Shown piece after piece: positions 54,701 to 64,000 of a DNA stretch of 64,000 nucleotides. Under the pieces are notes generated by a model that saw only the letters and a program-made list of their open reading frames with translations, was not told the origin of the DNA and ran no database searches. This stretch comes from Nematostella vectensis. Taxonomy: Eukaryota; Cnidaria; Anthozoa; Actiniaria; Edwardsiidae. Each line of letters starts with the position of its first letter. The first letter of the stretch is position 1. Location: assembly GCF_932526225.1 (NCBI RefSeq), contig NC_064035.1, positions 11,767,296 to 11,831,295 on the forward strand, read 5' to 3'. Position numbers and translations under genes: made by a program.

Positions 54701-57700
54701 ACTTTCATTATGCATCATGTTCCACCACCCACAAAAATGGCACCATACGTAAAACATATAAAGATTGCATGTTCTACAAATACTGCAATTATTATTAAAT
54801 TGTGTCCTCCCAATCCTCCTGGGGAATACCTAGGAAAAAAATATGTTTTTTGATCTAGGTAAAAAAAAGTATTTATTGACATTAATTAGAATATTATTAA
54901 CTAAACTATACTTGATAGACAACTGATACAGCAAAATTAGCGAAATAAATTTATGCTTTGATTAACAGGGAAGGCTTTCAGGTGTGAAGGGAGGTCATAT
55001 TTATTTCAAAATGAGTATCAATTAAAGTTCCTCACAAAAAACTGGGTGCTATTTTATTCTCTTCAAAATTGAAAACAATAAACAAATAAATACCAAATTC
55101 CTATACATTAATAAGTATTTCAGCAAATCACATTATCATAGTGGATTTGAGGTAAAAGTACTCATCCCCTGCCTGTACTGTCCCAATTCCTTTTACTTCT
55201 TTAAATTACTTCACTTAACTTGCAAATATAGGGCTTTATCATTTTCTTTCTCTTGTGTAAGTTTCAAAGTAAGCAATTCAAAAATTGGAAAAATATCTTT
55301 ATTAAACTTCTCTCTTGTGTTTTAGAATATAACTTTGCTAAGGGTGGATTAAAAGCCCTCTAACATATTTGATAAAATTTTGAGTACATTATTTTATTAT
55401 ACAGCTAAGAGCATCTATCTTTTATAAGCATCTATTTAGCCTATAATTTGAAATAGGTTGAAATAGGAAAATTGATTTCTTAATAGTTTTAAATATGATC
55501 TTAAGGGATCATATGAGACCTGTTTTTTTTATGATTAACTTACTACCTCAGTGAGTCATTGTAATAGCAAGAGACTATGAACCTAAATAGCCTAAATGTC
55601 ACTTACCACACATTATACAAGAACCTGTCAGGCTAACTTGGAAAAAAACTAGGTTTTTTTACTTTTATAACTCTGGTTCATTTTTTTAGAACAATTTTTC
55701 CATTAAAATATTATCTTACTCTTTGTTTCTTTATATGTGTTTATTTTTGGTGACCTACATTAAATACCAAGTGCCTTATATGTATACATCAAGCCCTGGG
55801 TCATGCCTCTTAGCCAGCAGCTTGTGTCTCAGCTTGATTTCAGAATCTCTGGCTGAGATTAACCTGAAGAAGTTTGGAGAAAAGCATTTAAGAAAAAACT
55901 GGTAGTTTCCTTACGATGCAAATATTATACAAAAAAACCTAATTCATATAACCTAAAACTAAAAATAGGATACAAATATTATACCACAAAACCCTTATTC
56001 ATAAAACCTAAAACTAAAAATAGTCCCAACTAAAATTTTCTAAAATGATACCCATTACAGAAAATGAACATATGAACTTTGCTGTTCTCATAAAGCTCTA
56101 TGATCTGATGAGCCAGAAGTTGGAAGAGCTTTTATAGGAGAAGCTGCAAAGGTAAAAAACCATTGCTTCCGAGCAAATTGCTCCTCTACAAAAAAGCTGT
56201 CTTGGCTTTCTATGAAACCTGAATTTTACTTTGGGACCACATTATATTGTGACATGAGAAAAAAAAAGTTTTTTAAGGTTTGTAAGAAAACATTGAGGTA
56301 CCCAGAGTTATTGAAAATATTGTAGGTGGTATAAAAACAAGGCATATTTTTTAGGTAATAACAGATCCTCAAGGTCCTAATATGTATGTACACCTTTTTT
56401 TAAAATCAAAACAGAATTCCAGAATAGTCTATTTAAATTCAAGTGTATATCAAATATATGTTGTTTTTCACAAATTACTAATACTTAGGGTTTTAGGAGA
56501 CTAGCTCTCAATTTCTTTAAGGTTTTAGGAAACCAGTTTTCTATTTCTTTCTCCAAAGAAAGCTGGGACTTACCCAAGTAATTCATTTAAGCCTTGCTCA
56601 TCTTTGTGAGAATTTGACCAATCATTCATTGAAATGAATTAAAAATAACTTTTGGTTTTATTTCTAGTATATCATAGCTGTCAACCCAACTTGGACAGAA
56701 ATCTTGTGAAATCGGATGAAATACAGCAAATATGTGAAGAAAAACAACAAGAGAGCCAATGCGGATGAATACAGAGAATGTATGAACATTCTCACAAAAA
56801 TTAGGTTTATGATGAGGTCCAAAATCTTGTGACAGAGTTGATAGCTCTGGTAACTTATATTCAATTCATTCATGAAAAGTAGTTATAACTTTTCTATGAT
56901 AGATTGTGAATGGCAGATTTAGAGATCGAATTTGATAAATACAGCCTAGAATGTTTATTCCCTGAGGTAAGTACTTAAAGTATAAATTAAATTCAACAAT
57001 GAAAAAGGTGTTCAAAGTTTGAAAACAAAACAACTCCGAAAGATCGTCCCGCTAAGTACTTTAATACAATACGCTAACTTACCTACGTCTGCCAGTGCAA
57101 GAACAAATACATAGGAGCACTTCTCGGAGAAGGTGTCTATAAAATTAGCTTGTTTTTTCTTTCTTTATCTTGTGGCTTACTCTGACATTCTAGCTGACCT
57201 TGAATCGAGCACAAAGACTAAAAACTTTCAACCATGCTTTTACACAGTCTTTTGCATATAATTAGACAAGTTCATTTTCGTGGTTAGCATTCCCACGAAT
57301 GATTGTTTTCAAGCACTTCTTTTACGACAATTCTTGGCATTTCTGCAGTCAGTTTTCGTGTGTTTTTGAGAGGGGTAGAAATACTCATCCGCCATATTGC
57401 GCGCTCTGAAGGCCTGTGCCGAGGCAGATCGCGGCTGGCTGGCAGCTTGTGACAATGGCGTCATTTACCAAAAAAACTGAGTCGCCTAGTTATAGACAAT
57501 TTCTATACCTATGGGGCTCCGCGCGCGGCTCCGCTATGATTTTTCCATATGATACCTATGACTCACCCTTGCCCAAACCTGGGAATGCCCCTGCACTGTA
57601 TATAACAATGAAGATCACAGATACTTCTAGCTCCCCAAACCTCCCAGAAAATAATATTCCCTGCTACCCATGGAGAAGAATCCCCCCCCTCCTCTTCACC

Positions 57701-58728
57701 ACCCCCTATCCACCCACACCACCACCAGAGGGTTTTTCCCATGAAAATCTGCACTGAGATACAACTACTTCCCCTCCCCTCAGAATTTACCATTCTCTAT
57801 ATGGGGAGACGAATATGTTCTGGGGTTATAAATAAATTACTACTGAAGGCATTATAGGGTAGGGGAGGGGGGGGGGGGGTGTAAATTGGGTATCACTACT
57901 CACCTCTGGGTTTGGGATGTGTAAAATGATCTAGTTGCCACTGCGTCCCGCCATTCTTTATTTTTCATTAGCTCAGTTGCTGGTACCTTTCCTGACTTCT
58001 GTTGTGAGCCTAAATGCTCAAAACCTATGCCAAGTTGTTTATAACAAACCAGTTACAATAATATTTTACTCTAACCTACCATAACACAAGAATTTAAACT
58101 ATACATGATTCGAACACACAAACATCTAAAAATTCAAATTAATGTAAAAAATATAACAGTGTTCAGTTATATCAAGCCAAATAAGTTAGTATACTAATAA
58201 TAAGTACCCGAATTTGGAACGTGATTGATTTCAGTCAATATAATTTTCTCTGGGATAAGTAATAAGTATAATAACTAGACTGTTGGTAATCGTTTTACCT
58301 TTATTCTGACTCTCCCAGGGCGCATTCTGTGTTCGTAATTCAGGAATAGGTGAAGTTATAGGCCTGCCGTATGGCTTGGCTGACTGAGGCCTATGGTCCT
58401 TGTTTACTAGTGGATCTATTGGGGTATATCTACCATCCTCGGCGTCGGCCCCGACCGACGTGAAACCGCTAGTGGGGTCTACAACAGGAGTGTTTTGCCT
58501 CCTCGGCGCGTCAGCTCGCCTTTCTCCAGCTTCATTGTAAATCTTATAGTTCGACTCGTCACGTTCTTGAAAGGATAGCACATCGTAGATACCCTGAGTT
58601 GCTGGGAATTTACCGCTAATTTTTTGTCGCTGTGCGCGTTGTTGTGTGGCTATCGGATCTTCGGCGAGGTGGAGACGAAACGTTCCATATGGAGATTTTG
58701 TGTGAAATGATTCAGTGATAGAAACCAT
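51728..58728 (-). CDS. probable axonemal microtubule-associated protein, 8 exons, 371 aa
   Basis: Exons in coding order: 58728-58299, 58009-57904, 54172-54034, 53696-53620, 53533-53492, 52555-52454, 52084-51977, 51839-51728 (stop 51730-51728); 1116 nt in continuous phase. I do not recognise a named orthologue with certainty. The protein is soluble, with no signal peptide or membrane helix, and rich in Pro, Gly, Tyr and Arg. It contains two IPGYTG motifs (HIPGYTGCTSGYGERDYPGK and NIPGYTGCVLF) and a segment CRPHSWDYTQSRNGHYIYKK. Similar PGYxG motifs occur in ciliary and sperm microtubule inner proteins (FAM166/CIMIP and SPMIP groups), which is the basis of the call. The start is ATG 58728; a longer frame upstream begins at TTG. 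Intron 2 is 3.7 kb and holds a dispersed element. Confidence 0.75.
54173..57903. other. large intron 2 of the axonemal-type gene
   Basis: AT-rich sequence with one identified element at 56673-56849, duplicated AACCTAAAACTAAAAATAG stretches near 55950-56025 and a pyrimidine-rich block near 57680-57725. No exon of either strand was recognised. Confidence 0.5.
56673..56849. mobile_element. CATAGCTGTCAA-ended dispersed element, copy B
   Basis: Inverted-repeat ends (CATAGCTGTCAACCC; reverse of the right end CAGAGCTATCAACTC). Its sequence matches the reverse complement of 61660-61851 along almost the whole length (for example GAATACAGAGAATGTATGAA). Confidence 0.8.
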
Positions 58729-60749
58729 TTTGAATGTTTGAGAATGCAAGTAACTTTAGGGTAGCATACTTATGCCCCCTTCCTGAAAAAAAAATTGCTT
58801 TTAAAGGGAATTCCGTATTGATCTGGTGTTCTGGAACGCGCTTCACCTTCCGTTGTCAACATGTGGTTGCTACGGTTCGAATAGAAACCCAAATTCCCTT
58901 GGGGGAGGGGCTACTCCACATATGCTTTTTTGATGCGCGTGGCGTTATACCCTATACCCAAACATATACCTATTTCACAAAAGCTTGTCAGTGCGGTTGT
59001 CTTATGGTACTAACTATTCGTACAATTAAAGGTGTTAAATAAAGTCCAGAAATGTCAGAGCCAAGTTGAGACGCATGGTTACTTTCGATCGTAGAACTGC
59101 CATTTGCCAATCGCCATTTTGACTGACAAACTTTATTTAAATAGGTGCATAAAATATATGAGACAAAATTTGAAATTCAAGACTTTAAAGGGAGGCTCGG
59201 AAATTGATTAGAATATTGTACCTGTTCAAAAAATAAGGCATTTCCCTAAACCCTGTATTAAAATTTGGGTTCCTCAAAAATCTCAACCCCTCCCCCCTCG
59301 TGCCATGGCCTTTTGTTTAAATTTCAAATTCAAAGCAACTTATAGAACAATGCTGACACGGAATCTGATACTGTATGATCACAGGAGGAAAATGTTGTTT
59401 GGGAGCCTCAATTGTTCCTTTGCTATAATATATTTGCTTGTGACATGCTTAGAGTCTATCAAGTAAATTGAATTTTAAAAGGCAGATACAATTCCATAGA
59501 TAACAAACAAATGAATAAAGTCTATGCTAAGTTGATTTAATTTAAAATGTATTCATAATCAATACATTGGCCTTATGCAGTGTGGGAACGGAGTAACAAT
59601 AATGAAGAGTGTCAAAAATTTATATCTACATCATCATCATTCCTCTGCCTATCTCTGCTCCAGCAGTGATAAATGAAATCAATATTAAATTGTTTTTTGT
59701 TTTAAAATACAAAATTCATACTTAAATCATTTCTCTTAAAAATAATGCAATATGAGTACATACTGTGGATCCTAATCAACAAGAAATGTTTCACAATCAT
59801 TATCCATTTGCAATGAAAATTGGATTGAAAGGTATCATTTACAGAAACCCAGCAAAAGCTGTTATACAAAGCAGAATTCCATTCCCTTGAGTCTTGAGGT
59901 TAAAGAAAAATATTTACATTTTGACTTTCGAAGCTTTTGATTGGCTGCTATAGAAATTCAGGAAATATCACAAATTGAAAACATGTTTCTAACATTTTTT
60001 ACAGAGTGTTGTCCAAATACATGTAAATAATGCATGGCTGTCAACTCAAGATTTTGAAACTTTTCTCAGGCCTAATTTTTTGAAAATATCCATACATTTA
60101 CTGTTTTCTCCCGCGTTAACGATCTTTGTACTTCTGATACATTCACTGTATTTTCTCAAGATTTTTCCTAAAGCGAGGTTGACAGAGGATGCTAATGGAA
60201 CTATCCTGATCTGGTGTTTAAATCACAATAGATCAACCACTTTTTGATCATTTGAGTAATGTTATATTTGAAGGAAAATGTGGTAATTTCCAGGTAGCAA
60301 GAAAAATATTTGAAATAATTTTGCTTCTATTATTATTTGTGACAAAAATACCCATAGCTTGGTTTCAGAGCCTTAAATAACTCCAAATTTAAACACATTG
60401 TAGCCCAAACATGATTATATGCTCTTTGTAAACATATGTAACCTTGGAAGATGTTTGATGCTCTGGTACCAAGGTACAACACAGCTGATCTGATAAGATT
60501 GATTGAAATATTGATTTGGAAAACAAGAATTAGTTATCAGTAATCTAAGAAAAATCTAAATAGATTTTGACATAAGTTGGAGAAAGCTTCAACATTCAGT
60601 TTTGTTTGTTGTGTTACTGAGTCAAATAGCTATAAAGTGCATAATAGCTTAAACATAACTTACTATAGAAAAATCTGATCTAGATAACTGTACATTCTGA
60701 GACTCCTCCTAACACTTATAATTGTCTAATGTGAGGTTTCTTTAAACTC
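58729..60749. other. intergenic region, promoter of axonemal gene and 3' flank of PTTG1IP
   Basis: No supported gene. Contains a diverged CTGTCAA-type element (60033-60190). The right part should be PTTG1IP 3' UTR; TTTATT at 59133-59138 (AATAAA on the minus strand) is one possible poly(A) signal. Confidence 0.55.
60033..60190. mobile_element. CTGTCAA-type dispersed element, diverged copy C
   Basis: Begins CATGGCTGTCAACTCAAGAT and ends GGTTGACAG. Internal stretches (CCTAATTTTTTGAAAATAT-CATACAT, TTCACTGTATTTTCTC) align with the copy at 61660. Confidence 0.65.
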
Positions 60750-62961
60750 TTAAACTTCATTGGTAAACTGGTGGTACTTGCCATCCCCTTCATCACCATT
60801 CTTGCGGTTCAGACCTGGAATATTTAAAGAGAAAGATTATCCGGTTAAAAAAATATTATCTAATGTTGGGACAAAATACTCAAATGGTGAAGGAGCAAGC
60901 TGGTAAATAAGTCAAAGAACAGGCCAATTGTAAGTATCTTACCATATTTCTTCCTAATTTCATCATATTTCTGTTGCCTCTCAGCACGCCTGTAAGAAAA
61001 TAGTACAGTATATTCATACCTGTCAACTCTCCCCCATTAGGCGGGAGTCTCAAGATTTTGGACCCTTCCCCCGCTCTCCCGCGTTGAGCACCAAATATCC
61101 CGCTTTTTGACGTTTTTTATCACTTCTATATATCATTCTATAGAAAATCGTCATTTTGCCTATTTTCTATTAAAATATTTAGAACAATAATTTCCTTGCG
61201 TAGCGCAATTTTTCTAACACCCTCATGAGATCTATTAGTGGATTTGTTCACGAAAGATTTCTTTACGGCAAACGCCTGCAAGGTATATACCCACCCCTCC
61301 CCCCCCAAAATGAATATACCCCACCCCTCCCCAAAAATAGTTCTTAAGCCTTATTTCATAATATTTGATAAATATTTGGGGCAGTTGATCAGTAGAATTT
61401 GCACAATTCAAAGAGACTGAAGTGTTTTGTACATTGCAATGAAAGTCACCTCTCTGAGTGCTTAATTTTAATGTCTTCTCTCTGACGCCTCCATTTGGCT
61501 TCTTGCTTGTCCTCCCTAAAAACAACAACTCTTAGTAGAAGAAAAAGAATCTGAGGACTTTTCAAAACTCAACCATCAGCCCACCATAAAAGGGTGAACA
61601 AAAAAAAATCTTCGGAAGGCAATTTGTCCAAAAAAATCTTGGGAGAAAACTTGAATATGCATAGCTGTCAAATCGCCTGCTTTAGGCAGGTGTAACAAGA
61701 TTTTGGACCTCATCACAAGCCTAATTTTTATGAGAATGTTCATACATTCTCTGTATTCACCCACATTGGCTCTCTTTTGTTTTTTTTTTCAAATATTTAC
61801 TGTATTTACTGTATATACAAGATTTATGTCCAAGTTGGGTTGACAGCTATGATATGGGTAAAATTGCTATTAGGCAGAAAATAAATGGGGCCGGGGATTG
61901 CCTTACAGCCCCCCTTCCCCTTTTCCAGCATCAACGAGCAAATGGCAGTGTATGGAGAGAGTATTTCTTGAGAAAAAAAAGTAAAATATTTTAATAAAGA
62001 TAAAAAGCACAATTTACAACTATGCAGATTAAAAGAATGAATATCATAACTTACTTTTTAGACCCTCTCTTCTTTTTCCTGCAGCAACAGCAATAAATGC
62101 AGCAGCATAATGCAATCAATATCACACCACCAAGTGTTGGAAGAACAATCAATAAGATTTTCCCAGTGACTAGAAGAATAGAATGACAAATAAAAATGAC
62201 TTTAAAAAAAAAACAGATACCATTCTGACCCAAAATACCAAGTGCATCCTCTGGGACCCAAGGCGACCCGGAGACCGGAAGCAAACATATGCAAGGCGAA
62301 ATAAAGAGGGGAAAAAGATGCCCTGGGCAACTGCTCTGTAAGTGCTAATTCCAAAAAGGGTTTCTAATCCAATGAGTTGCCTGACTAGACAAAACACCTT
62401 TTTCCAATTAGTACTATCACTGATTGACAGAAACTGTAAAAACATGCTTGAAATTAAGATATCTCCACTCTTTAATAATCCTATCAATGTCAGGGCATTC
62501 TCAGGTGTATGCAGAAGGTATTTTAATTGCTATTTCATAATGGAACTGTGTGGGCAAAGACATGATCCTTTACAAACTCCAGGTAAAATCTGATCGTGAG
62601 ACTTTTACCAAACTGAGTAGGGCCTTGTTATTAAGTTGTTTGTGAAGTGTTACTGCACATATGGTCTGATTAATAAGGAGCCCTCTGATTTTATTATAAT
62701 GAGACCAATCAAAGAGCGAGTTTGCTGCAGTTTTAGAAATAGTTTTTACAGGGAAGTTGACCAGGGCGTCTTTTCCTGCGCATTCTTTCTCAAGTCTTTC
62801 TGTGTCCCCAATCTCCGTGACGCCCTGGGTCCCAGAGGATGTGCCAAGTGGTACTTACAAACACACTGGCCGACTTTCCATTGGTTATCTTTGCAGGAAG
62901 CATGGAGTGTTGCCTTGACAACCCCAGAGGCACATTTCTTTGTTGGCACACAGTAGTAACA
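60750..62961 (-). CDS. PTTG1IP: PTTG1IP-like protein, C-terminal 131 aa (5' exon not identified)
   Basis: Exons in coding order: 62961-62859, 62169-62055, 61515-61450, 60989-60943, 60814-60750 (stop 60752-60750), 396 nt in phase. The first visible exon starts in phase 0 within a Cys-rich PSI-like domain (CYYCVPTKKC, then ASCKDNQWKVGQC). A single membrane helix follows (ILLIVLPTLGGVILIALCCC), with palmitoylation-type cysteines, RKKKRGSKK and a charged coiled coil ending RQQKYDEIRKKYG. This order matches pituitary tumor-transforming gene 1-interacting protein, a membrane protein that helps PTTG1/securin enter the nucleus in vertebrates. The signal-peptide exon was not found in 62962-64000 and may lie outside the window. 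Copy D of the dispersed element begins 29 bp from exon 60989-60943. Confidence 0.87.
61019..61340 (+). mobile_element. CTGTCAA-ended dispersed element, copy D
   Basis: Starts CCTGTCAACTCTCCCCCATT and continues GGCGGGAGTCTCAAGATTTT. It matches the reverse complement of 46666-46922 as far as the CCCACCCCTCCCC block. Located in a PTTG1IP intron. Confidence 0.75.
61660..61851. mobile_element. CATAGCTGTCAA-ended dispersed element, copy E
   Basis: 192 bp with inverted ends CATAGCTGTCAA and TTGACAGCTATG. It is the inverted counterpart of the copy at 56673-56849. Confidence 0.82.
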
Positions 62962-63937
62962 CTAACACAATAGGGAAGCATGTATGAGCCAATAGTAACA
63001 GGGCTAAGACAATACAGTAGTAAGTATGAGCCAATAGAAACAGGCCTGCACAATAGATCCACACATGAGCTAATAGGAACAGGGCTAAGACAATAAAGCA
63101 GCACGTATAAACCAATAGCAAAAGGTTGTATAATGCTACAAAATTCATTAATTCAACTGTCAATCTATTGGATTTAATGAAGGACAATTAACTGATATTG
63201 AAAATCAATATTCAATCAATTACTGTGGTCTTTTTGCTATTTGATGAAATTTTCACTGAGTCAGTGGACATATGCAGTATATTTGAATCACACAAAGGGA
63301 TTTGCTTATGTCATTCACCTTGAATTCCCACAGGTCCCCCAACCTAATATGTTGTATTTTATGTGTCTCATTCACTGTAAATATATGGTGCGTTACAATA
63401 AAAAAAATTTGGGACAAAAAATATAATAAAATACCTTCAAACCTTTCTAACCAGTTTGCGGAGTTGATATTTAATTCCCTGTGAAGTTTCAATCCATTTG
63501 GGGCAATATTGAGGGATTGAAGTTTCCCCATACTAAGAGAAGAGAAAGGTAGCTAATAATGCCGACCGTCTAAACAGGCGGTAGAAAATTGCTTCTTTGA
63601 AATTTCGCAAAAATAGCTGCAAACAATATTATACAGATACTTCACACTGCCACACAGAAATTATGAATCAGGTTGATCGACTCTTTCCATATCTAACACA
63701 CCATTCTATACCCGCCTTGCCAAATCACTTATGCTTGACATGCCCCCCATGGGATGGATTTTTCAACCGCAGTGACAAAGCAGCCTGTCTAAATCCTACT
63801 TCGCAAAAAGCTGCGGCTTGGGATACTTAACGTCTGACAAGATATGGTAAGTCATAGTTAAAAACATGTAACTTAAAACATCTGGAAAGCATTAAAAAAT
63901 AACAATCTTCGTTATTGTTCTTACTTCGATTAGGGTC
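62962..63937. other. region between PTTG1IP exon and right-edge start
   Basis: No confident exon. A short diverged tandem motif with period about 39-40 (variants of AGCCAATAGNAACAGGGCTA) occurs at about 62985-63115. A minus-strand stretch 63535-63434 has good acceptor and donor sites and an open frame, but does not fit the phase of PTTG1IP. Confidence 0.5.
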
Positions 63938-64000
63938 ATGAAGAACTTTGCGCTAACAATGACGGTGCAGCTTTTTGCAAAGGGTGATGTAGAAGGGCTG
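63938..64000 (+). CDS. possible 5' end of a further gene (21 codons visible)
   Basis: CTTCGATTAG directly precedes GGTCATGAAG, and the frame from ATG 63938 (MKNFALTMTVQLFAKGDVEG) is open to the window edge. A donor-like GTAAGT at 63847 could end a 5' UTR exon. The ALxxxVxL pattern faintly recalls the start of UPF0587/CZIB (C1orf123) proteins, but 21 residues cannot settle this. Confidence 0.3.
   Translation, partial: MKNFALTMTVQLFAKGDVEGL

Noticed and set aside
58729-58749. N-terminal extension of the axonemal-type protein
   Set aside because: It begins at a TTG codon; ATG 58728 is the first usable start.
63434-63535. Minus-strand exon candidate upstream of PTTG1IP
   Set aside because: Acceptor and donor look fair, but its open frame ends in phase 1 whereas the next PTTG1IP exon needs phase 0, and the peptide does not resemble the PTTG1IP N-terminus.

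Overview
The window is animal nuclear DNA. Genes have many small exons with GT-AG introns and are diluted by minisatellites, MITE-like elements, G/C homopolymers and retroelements. The mix of genes (white-type ABCG pair, PGAP3, OXNAD1, PDK, DCAKD, PTTG1IP, an NK/TLX-like homeobox gene) and the style of repeats suggest a cnidarian, probably a sea anemone or coral. That is an inference; no database was consulted. All gene models below were built by hand from splice sites, reading phase and family motifs, and each one listed as complete keeps phase through every junction.

Layout. 1-1123: last three exons of a white-like ABCG half-transporter (+). 2650-19850: a complete second ABCG gene of 19 exons (+), with introns holding a 1.35 kb 30-bp minisatellite, a dead LINE fragment and several inverted-repeat elements. 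20436-23482: OXNAD1 (-). 24451-32999: PGAP3 (+), head-to-head with OXNAD1 and carrying a 4.1 kb minisatellite in intron 6. 35104-37455: two-exon homeobox gene with an EH1-like motif (+). 38816-49036: pyruvate dehydrogenase kinase (-), with an intact Ty3/gypsy-type LTR retrotransposon in intron 3. 49743-51437: DCAKD (+), divergent from PDK. 51728-58728: probable axonemal microtubule-associated protein, 8 exons (-), convergent with DCAKD. 60750-62961: 3' part of PTTG1IP (-). At the right edge a possible new + strand gene starts.

The genes are unrelated housekeeping and developmental functions: lipid or pigment-precursor transport, GPI-anchor remodelling in the Golgi, mitochondrial metabolism (PDK, OXNAD1), CoA metabolism, cilia and transcription. 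Two gene pairs share short divergent promoters (OXNAD1/PGAP3 and PDK/DCAKD).

I found no convincing new biological system. The most notable features are a recent in-frame 66-bp duplication of a 3' splice site plus exon start in the ABCG gene, an intronic array of about 110 acceptor-like repeats just upstream of a PGAP3 exon, and a young, apparently intact, very compact LTR element lying in sense orientation inside PDK.
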